From Bacteroidales bacterium UBA3868 (GTDB taxonomy: Bacteria; Bacteroidota; Bacteroidia; Bacteroidales; WCHB1-69): a stretch of 19,680 nucleotides of DNA. Numbering within the stretch: the first letter of the stretch is position 1; the number at the start of each line of letters is the position of its first letter. The position numbers and the translations under genes are program-made. The notes beneath the pieces are model-generated. The model ran no database searches, was not told where the DNA came from, and worked only from the letters and a program-made list of their open reading frames with translations. Positions 16,397 to 19,680 of the stretch are shown in pieces. Location of the stretch: positions 1 to 19,680 of the forward strand of contig DGGS01000039.1 of the NCBI GenBank assembly GCA_002392325.1, read 5' to 3'.

Positions 16397-17086
16397 CTAT
16401 TTGATAAGATTTGGATAGAATGATGAATATAAAGTTTTATTTTCGGGAGTAATGATATCAAAGATACCATGCTCCAAGGTGTTCCAATAGGATTCAAATT
16501 CCGTTTCGTCGGTAGGCGGAACTATGTTACCGCAGTTTGCGATGAGATCACGAACCAGAGCGGTTGCCAGCGGATTGATGATATAGTCGCTACCATCAAC
16601 AACCACTAATTCGGATGCAACAAGCAAACCTCGAATATAACGCATGGAGTCCGAGTTAGACAGAGGGATTGGGGCATATTTGGCGGTCAATACTTTGTCG
16701 ATCTCTTCTGTAAAAGATGTTTTGCTTATACTACCACGCGTTTGGATTTCATCCAGCACAAAAGGCAGGAGAGGTTCGTTATATATGGTTGGTTCGTCTT
16801 TGACGTTCGTGGTTTTTAACCATTGTTTGGACAGCATAAGGAAAGCATATTCGCGATAGGAAATAGCACCTAAAGTAACGTGCAGAGCCACTTTGCTAAG
16901 GCGAAGCGTATTGGCAGAAGTTTCAAGCAGACCAGATTTGCGGGCGAAAGTGACATCTGCGGGAGACATGCGCTCTGGAAAGATCCCGATGTAATAAACG
17001 GAGTCTTTGACATTATCAGGAGTGATATATTTTAGAGTGTCCAACTCAAGCGTTTTGAGTTCGGGACCGGTTTGTTTTTTACGCAT
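16397..17086 (-). CDS. Unrecognised small protein of the defence operon, winged-helix-like
   Basis: I do not recognise this 229-residue protein. It overlaps the methyltransferase stop by 8 bases and ends 2 bases before the GHKL ATPase, so it is a built-in operon member. There is no signal peptide or membrane segment. Two stretches look like winged helices. SPADVTFARKSGLL (41-54) is followed by LRLSKVALHVTLGAI (61-75). A second unit spans about 105-172: a helix at LPFVLDEIQTRG (107-118), helices around TSFTEEIDKVL and RYIRGLLVASE, then a wing-like VVVDGSDYIINP. The C-terminal 40 residues are acidic. A DNA- or partner-binding specificity subunit, or a regulator of the operon, would fit; neither is shown. 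No catalytic motif is visible. Confidence 0.85.
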   Translation of the reverse strand: MRKKQTGPELKTLELDTLKYITPDNVKDSVYYIGIFPERMSPADVTFARKSGLLETSANTLRLSKVALHVTLGAISYREYAFLMLSKQWLKTTNVKDEPTIYNEPLLPFVLDEIQTRGSISKTSFTEEIDKVLTAKYAPIPLSNSDSMRYIRGLLVASELVVVDGSDYIINPLATALVRDLIANCGNIVPPTDETEFESYWNTLEHGIFDIITPENKTLYSSFYPNLIK

Positions 17087-18305
17087 TCTCTTTCATGTAA
17101 GGAATAAGTGTTAGTATTATCTCTTTGAGGACGGGTACTACGATTGAATTGCCGGATTGGTGATAGGCCTGATGGTCGTCCACTACAATACGGAACTTAT
17201 CCGAGAAGCCCATTAAACGCAGGCACTCTCGTGGGGTAAGTTTACGTCCAACGGCATCTACCATGCCTTTCCCGTCTTGGAAGTCATACTTGCCGATATA
17301 GATACGAGGGTCTGCATAGTGCTCCGGTAGCGGATGCTCTATGCGGAAATCTCCAATCCAGTTGTCTTGTTGGTTTGCTGTTTGACAACCGATTATATCT
17401 TGGTTAACACGTGAACGGCGCTTATGCTTCTCATAAGTAGTAATCCATGTGAAGCCGCCTTCGCCCAAGTAGTATTTAAGAGGTATCGGTCCTTTTTCAA
17501 GGAAATCGGTACTCTTCTTTGTGAGTTCCTTCTTAGCCGGGAATTTGTAATCGGTTGTGCAGATGTCCGCCCGAATGCCGACGATAAAGACACGGCGACG
17601 CAATTGCGGGTGATCATAGTCAACTGCGTTCAGGATATCCGGGAAAATGCGGTAACCAAGGGACTCCCAAACTGACAGCATCGTTTCCCAGGTGTGACCG
17701 TTGTCATTAGACTTGATAGCGGCTACGTTTTCGTAAATGAACACCTTGGGTTGGGTCTCTTTGATAATTCGCGCATAGTCGTAGAATAGCGTACCACGTG
17801 CATCTTCCAAGCCTTGTTTCTTGCCGTAGGTAGAAAAACTTTGGCATGGGCTACCGCCAACGAGGATATCCACCTGACCGGCATAATCATCACCTCTCAT
17901 AAAGCGAATATCGGTATGGAAATCGTTGGGATTTATCTTGTAATTTGCAAGATAGGATTCTTTAACATAATTCCTGCGACGACCTTCATAATGTAAATAT
18001 AAATCGTTGACAAATTGAATACGCTCTTCCTTTGTTGAGAGAGCATAGCAATAGTTGCGAATCTCTTCAACATGCTTGTTAATAATCTTTTTGTAGTATT
18101 TAAGACGATTACTTTCTCTCGTATCTAACTTGCGGACACGTCGATTAAGATCTATATATTCCCTTCTGTCCTTTTGATTATCTAATAAAACAAGCTCTAT
18201 TTCACCATTATCGCATGCAAATGTAATCTTATATGGAATATCTAATTGTCTAAGAGCTTCTTCAAAAGCACCAATACCACTAAATAATGAACCAATACGA
18301 ATCAT
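17079..18305 (-). CDS. DNA (cytosine-5) methyltransferase
   Basis: A 408-residue C5-cytosine DNA methyltransferase. Motif I is LFSGIGAFE (7-15) for S-adenosylmethionine binding, motif IV GGSPCQSFS with catalytic Cys154, motif VI YENV (191-194), motif VIII QLRRRVFIVG (234-243), motif IX GRKLTPRECLRLMGF (353-367) and motif X HQSGNSIVVPVL (382-393). The target-recognition region lies between VIII and IX (about 245-350). Motifs I and IV are separated by about 140 residues because of a charged, helical insertion at roughly 40-128, with many Arg/Lys. It probably marks host DNA so that the downstream nuclease system spares it; the target sequence cannot be read. First gene of the operon; ATG at 18303-18305 puts motif I at the usual distance. 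No strong SD is visible. Confidence 0.95.
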   Translation of the reverse strand: MIRIGSLFSGIGAFEEALRQLDIPYKITFACDNGEIELVLLDNQKDRREYIDLNRRVRKLDTRESNRLKYYKKIINKHVEEIRNYCYALSTKEERIQFVNDLYLHYEGRRRNYVKESYLANYKINPNDFHTDIRFMRGDDYAGQVDILVGGSPCQSFSTYGKKQGLEDARGTLFYDYARIIKETQPKVFIYENVAAIKSNDNGHTWETMLSVWESLGYRIFPDILNAVDYDHPQLRRRVFIVGIRADICTTDYKFPAKKELTKKSTDFLEKGPIPLKYYLGEGGFTWITTYEKHKRRSRVNQDIIGCQTANQQDNWIGDFRIEHPLPEHYADPRIYIGKYDFQDGKGMVDAVGRKLTPRECLRLMGFSDKFRIVVDDHQAYHQSGNSIVVPVLKEIILTLIPYMKENA

Positions 18306-18329
18306 TGTTGATTAATTTAATCTATTACC

Positions 18330-18352
18330 AGAACCTCTCTTCTAAAAGGTCT
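18330..18352. promoter_or_regulatory. Inverted repeat in the methyltransferase leader
   Basis: On the minus strand AGACCTTTT, loop AGAA and GAGAGGTTCT form a 9-bp stem with one bulged T and two wobble pairs. It ends 25 bases before the methyltransferase start codon. It has no T run, so it is not a typical terminator. It could be a leader hairpin or a protein-binding palindrome; its purpose is inferred from position only. Confidence 0.35.
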
Positions 18353-18416
18353 CGACATCCTGAAAACAATATATGAATAGATATTTCTTTGCCATATTCT
18401 CTTTCTTTCAGGGCAC

Positions 18417-18449
18417 AAAAAAAGCCCTCCTTTGTTTCTAAAAGAGGGC
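18417..18449 (-). terminator. Intrinsic terminator of the structured RNA
   Basis: On the minus strand a 10-bp stem (GCCCTCTTTT with AAAGGAGGGC, one T-G wobble) and a 6-base loop are followed by seven T (18423-18417). It faces the methyltransferase gene, which begins 112 bases further on, so it separates the RNA from the defence operon unless read-through occurs. Confidence 0.85.
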
Positions 18450-18654
18450 GTGAAGGAGATTGGTTATACCAGGGCTTAGGACGGCCCACGTCAGACAACA
18501 ATCAGTCCACGCCCATTTGTTTGAGCGCGAACATCCTAATAAGTCTAACTGACGTGTTCCCGAGGTCCTAATTCTGGTATATCAGCCTAATCAAGGATGT
18601 TCAAATTTCATCCATATTATATACTCTATAAAATCAATTTTTATCAGACAATTA
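18417..18654 (-). ncRNA. Candidate structured RNA, rod-like, 6S-like or new
   Basis: A gene-free stretch with dense base pairing, read on the minus strand from a -7 box (18661-18668) to an intrinsic terminator. Nested helices (plus coordinates) are 18465-18472 with 18574-18581 (8 bp), 18476-18482 with 18565-18571 (7 bp), 18487-18494 with 18549-18556 (8 bp, CACGTCAG/CTGACGTG) and 18508-18514 with 18523-18529 (7 bp with wobbles). Together they form a long rod with a central asymmetric bubble. In addition 18529-18536 (GAACATCC) is complementary to 18595-18602 in the 5' leader, which would make a pseudoknot or an alternative fold. The rod with a bubble recalls 6S RNA, the RNA polymerase-binding regulator. 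Rfam also holds Bacteroidales-specific RNA families. No tmRNA, RNase P or SRP signature is seen. The 5' end is estimated from the box. No ORF with coding features fits this stretch. Confidence 0.65.
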
Positions 18655-18660
18655 TCGCTG

Positions 18661-18676
18661 CAAAAATACAAAAAAC
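18661..18676 (-). promoter_or_regulatory. -7 box of the structured RNA
   Basis: The minus strand reads GTTTTTTG (18676-18669) then TATTTTTG (18668-18661). The second is an exact TAnnTTTG and sits about 7 bases before the proposed RNA start. No convincing TTTG -33 box is seen at the usual distance. Confidence 0.5.
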
Positions 18677-18861
18677 ATCTTATTATAATTTGTTTTGCGC
18701 AATTATCACCCATTAATTATAAGTGTGCCCATACTTTGTACGCCATCTTCAATTCTACTCCACCACCATCTTCCCCATCCCCACACTTCCCTGCGCCCTA
18801 CGAAGAAAGTGGCAACCCGAAGCAAGGCACCCCAAAACAACCGGCCCGTGAGGTGAACTTT

Positions 18862-19362
18862 TCAATTCTTCAATTTCGCGATTGCCTCTATCAGTTCACA
18901 AGTGAAGTACTCCACATCCTGAGGACTGAGGTTGTCGCCGAAACGATATGTATTCCCTTTGCTGGTAACAATTTCTATGGAGGATTCGTCAACCGGATAC
19001 ATGTTCAACTCGTCGAGAATCTCAAAAAACTCATCCAATTTGCTTTTCTTAGGAATCCCTATCTTTTTGATTTCCGAAAGAGGAATCCGCCTGCCTCTCC
19101 CAAAAGGCAACCCATTGGCATGTTTAATAACCAAGTCGTCCCCATCTATTCCAATCCGCTCTTCTCCGAAAAATTCATATCGGACTAAAAAAAAGAAGAG
19201 GGCAGACGCAGGGAGGGTAAGCAAAAGCCACAACCATTGGTAAGGATTGCTGAAACCTTTGATTACCAAATAGATGCTTCCTGCCACCAGCCCTAAAAAA
19301 TACATTACGGATCCGAAGGCATCCTTCCCACTTGGTTTGCAAACAATCAACACTTTTTCCAT
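18862..19362 (-). CDS. Two-TM protein with possible PH-like domain
   Basis: A 166-residue protein of unknown function. Two hydrophobic helices are near the N-terminus (FGSVMYFLGLVAGSIYLVI, 16-34; WLWLLLTLPASALFFFLV, 43-60). They are followed by a soluble part with strands such as RIGIDGDDLVIKH, RRIPLSEIKKIGI and SSIEIVTSKGNTYRFG, and an ending helix. This order is like bacterial PH-like membrane proteins. The frame is open to 19587, but that part overlaps the transporter in another frame. The start is set by an AGGAGG at 19368-19373: the second of two ATGs (19360-19362) has 5-base spacing and is preferred over the first (19363-19365), which has 2. The gene overlaps the transporter end by at most 4 bases, so the pair is coupled. 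Confidence 0.82.
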   Translation of the reverse strand: MEKVLIVCKPSGKDAFGSVMYFLGLVAGSIYLVIKGFSNPYQWLWLLLTLPASALFFFLVRYEFFGEERIGIDGDDLVIKHANGLPFGRGRRIPLSEIKKIGIPKKSKLDEFFEILDELNMYPVDESSIEIVTSKGNTYRFGDNLSPQDVEYFTCELIEAIAKLKN

Positions 19363-19680
19363 CATTTCCTCCTTTTTGCCAGCCACTTCCCAATCCGGTT
19401 CTTCCCGTTCAGCTCCGCTACCAGTATGATGCCGAAGGCGATGGCGACGGTGACCTTCAAAGCCGTGATGCCCGTGTGCAGGGCGGCGCCAAATTGCTCG
19501 GAGACAACATTGTAAGTGGTCCAGAAGATGCCAGCGCCCGGCACCAGCGGGAAGATGCCGCAGATCAGATAGACCGTGATCGGACATTTACGCACAATGG
19601 CCGACACCATCGCCGTGAAGGTGACCAATACGGTGGCGAAGAAGACCATATTGGCGACCGACAACCCCGTGTAGTTCATT
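19362..19680 (-). CDS. ThrE/YjjB-type transporter, 3' part (cut by window edge)
   Basis: The C-terminal part of a small membrane protein of the ThrE_2/YjjB type, which works with a YjjP/ThrE-like partner in exporting threonine and serine or, in E. coli, succinate. The visible 105 residues hold about three TM segments and the family motif PITVYLICGIFPLVPGAGIFW, in which IxPLVPG is characteristic. An ATG occurs at 19677-19679, but the usual family N-terminus (one more TM and a glycine-rich loop) is missing, so the gene most likely continues past the window edge. The stop TGA is at 19362-19364, overlapping the start of the next gene. The partner should lie just outside the window. Confidence 0.88.
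   Translation of the reverse strand, partial: MNYTGLSVANMVFFATVLVTFTAMVSAIVRKCPITVYLICGIFPLVPGAGIFWTTYNVVSEQFGAALHTGITALKVTVAIAFGIILVAELNGKNRIGKWLAKRRK
19368..19373 (-). promoter_or_regulatory. Shine-Dalgarno AGGAGG deciding the PH-like gene start
   Basis: A full AGGAGG on the minus strand is unusual in this window, where most genes have no SD. Its spacing of 5 bases favours the ATG at 19360-19362. It lies within the last codons of the transporter gene. Confidence 0.7.

Noticed and set aside
8820..18420. Attachment-site direct repeats around the defence operon
   Set aside because: Only short AT-rich similarities such as ATTAATTT-like stretches were found on both sides; these are expected by chance, and no integrase is present.
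18417..18654. tmRNA, RNase P RNA or SRP RNA identity for the structured RNA
   Set aside because: None of the conserved sequence blocks of those RNAs (tmRNA ends, RNase P core, SRP tetraloop helix) was seen; the rod with a bubble fits 6S-like or unknown RNA better.
18736..19188. Plus-strand frame of 150 codons
   Set aside because: It lies antisense to the PH-like gene and has low-complexity Pro/Ser sequence at its start; no promoter or SD supports it.
19366..19587. Upstream extension of the PH-like protein
   Set aside because: It overlaps the transporter in another frame, is rich in His/Arg with no domain, and the AGGAGG at 19368-19373 fixes a later start.

Overview
This is a chromosomal window from a member of the Bacteroidetes, probably order Bacteroidales. 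The grounds are several upstream regions carrying the phylum's TAnnTTTG -7 promoter box, mostly absent Shine-Dalgarno sequences, FISUMP and Ig-like lipoproteins, and housekeeping genes of the Bacteroidales kind. No 16S gene is present, so genus and species cannot be read from it.

Left part (1-5737): the end of one tRNA (probably Leu) and a complete tRNA-Gly(GCC), then a hairpin that can terminate in both directions. Next come a FISUMP-domain lipoprotein (minus strand) and a plus-strand run of mnmE, an ATP-grasp-like protein of unknown role, a GNAT acetyltransferase, and a large lipoprotein with an SbsA-type Ig-like N-terminus read from a TTG codon.

Middle part (5741-8790): minus-strand genes, read from high to low coordinate: a TSCPD-domain protein, a macro-domain-like protein, a Pmp3/YqaE membrane proteolipid, a MutT-type Nudix hydrolase, an L-fucose-isomerase-like protein and a Vsr mismatch endonuclease. 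The vsr gene carries an in-frame insertion made from a short tandem repeat.

Defence island (8966-18305): a compact six-gene minus-strand operon, visibly more AT-rich than its flanks. In transcription order it encodes an m5C DNA methyltransferase, an unrecognised 229-residue protein with winged-helix-like stretches, a MORC/MutL-like GHKL ATPase, a Z1-domain helicase-like ATPase, a PD-(D/E)XK nuclease of the DUF4420 type, and an AIPR-family protein. Junctions are 8- and 4-base overlaps or gaps of 2, 12 and 8 bases, so the six genes look like one transcription unit. The gene set resembles the MutL-Z1-DUF-AIPR (Mza) defence systems and the MORC-linked restriction-modification loci predicted by comparative genomics. 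The likely logic is that the methyltransferase marks self DNA, while the two ATPases and the nuclease sense and destroy unmarked DNA. The small second gene and the AIPR protein have no role that can be read from sequence.

Right part (18306-19680): directly upstream of the methyltransferase and on the same strand is a candidate structured RNA of about 240 nt with its own -7 box and intrinsic terminator. Beyond it are a two-TM protein with a possible PH-like domain and the 3' part of a ThrE/YjjB-type transporter, overlapping by a few bases.
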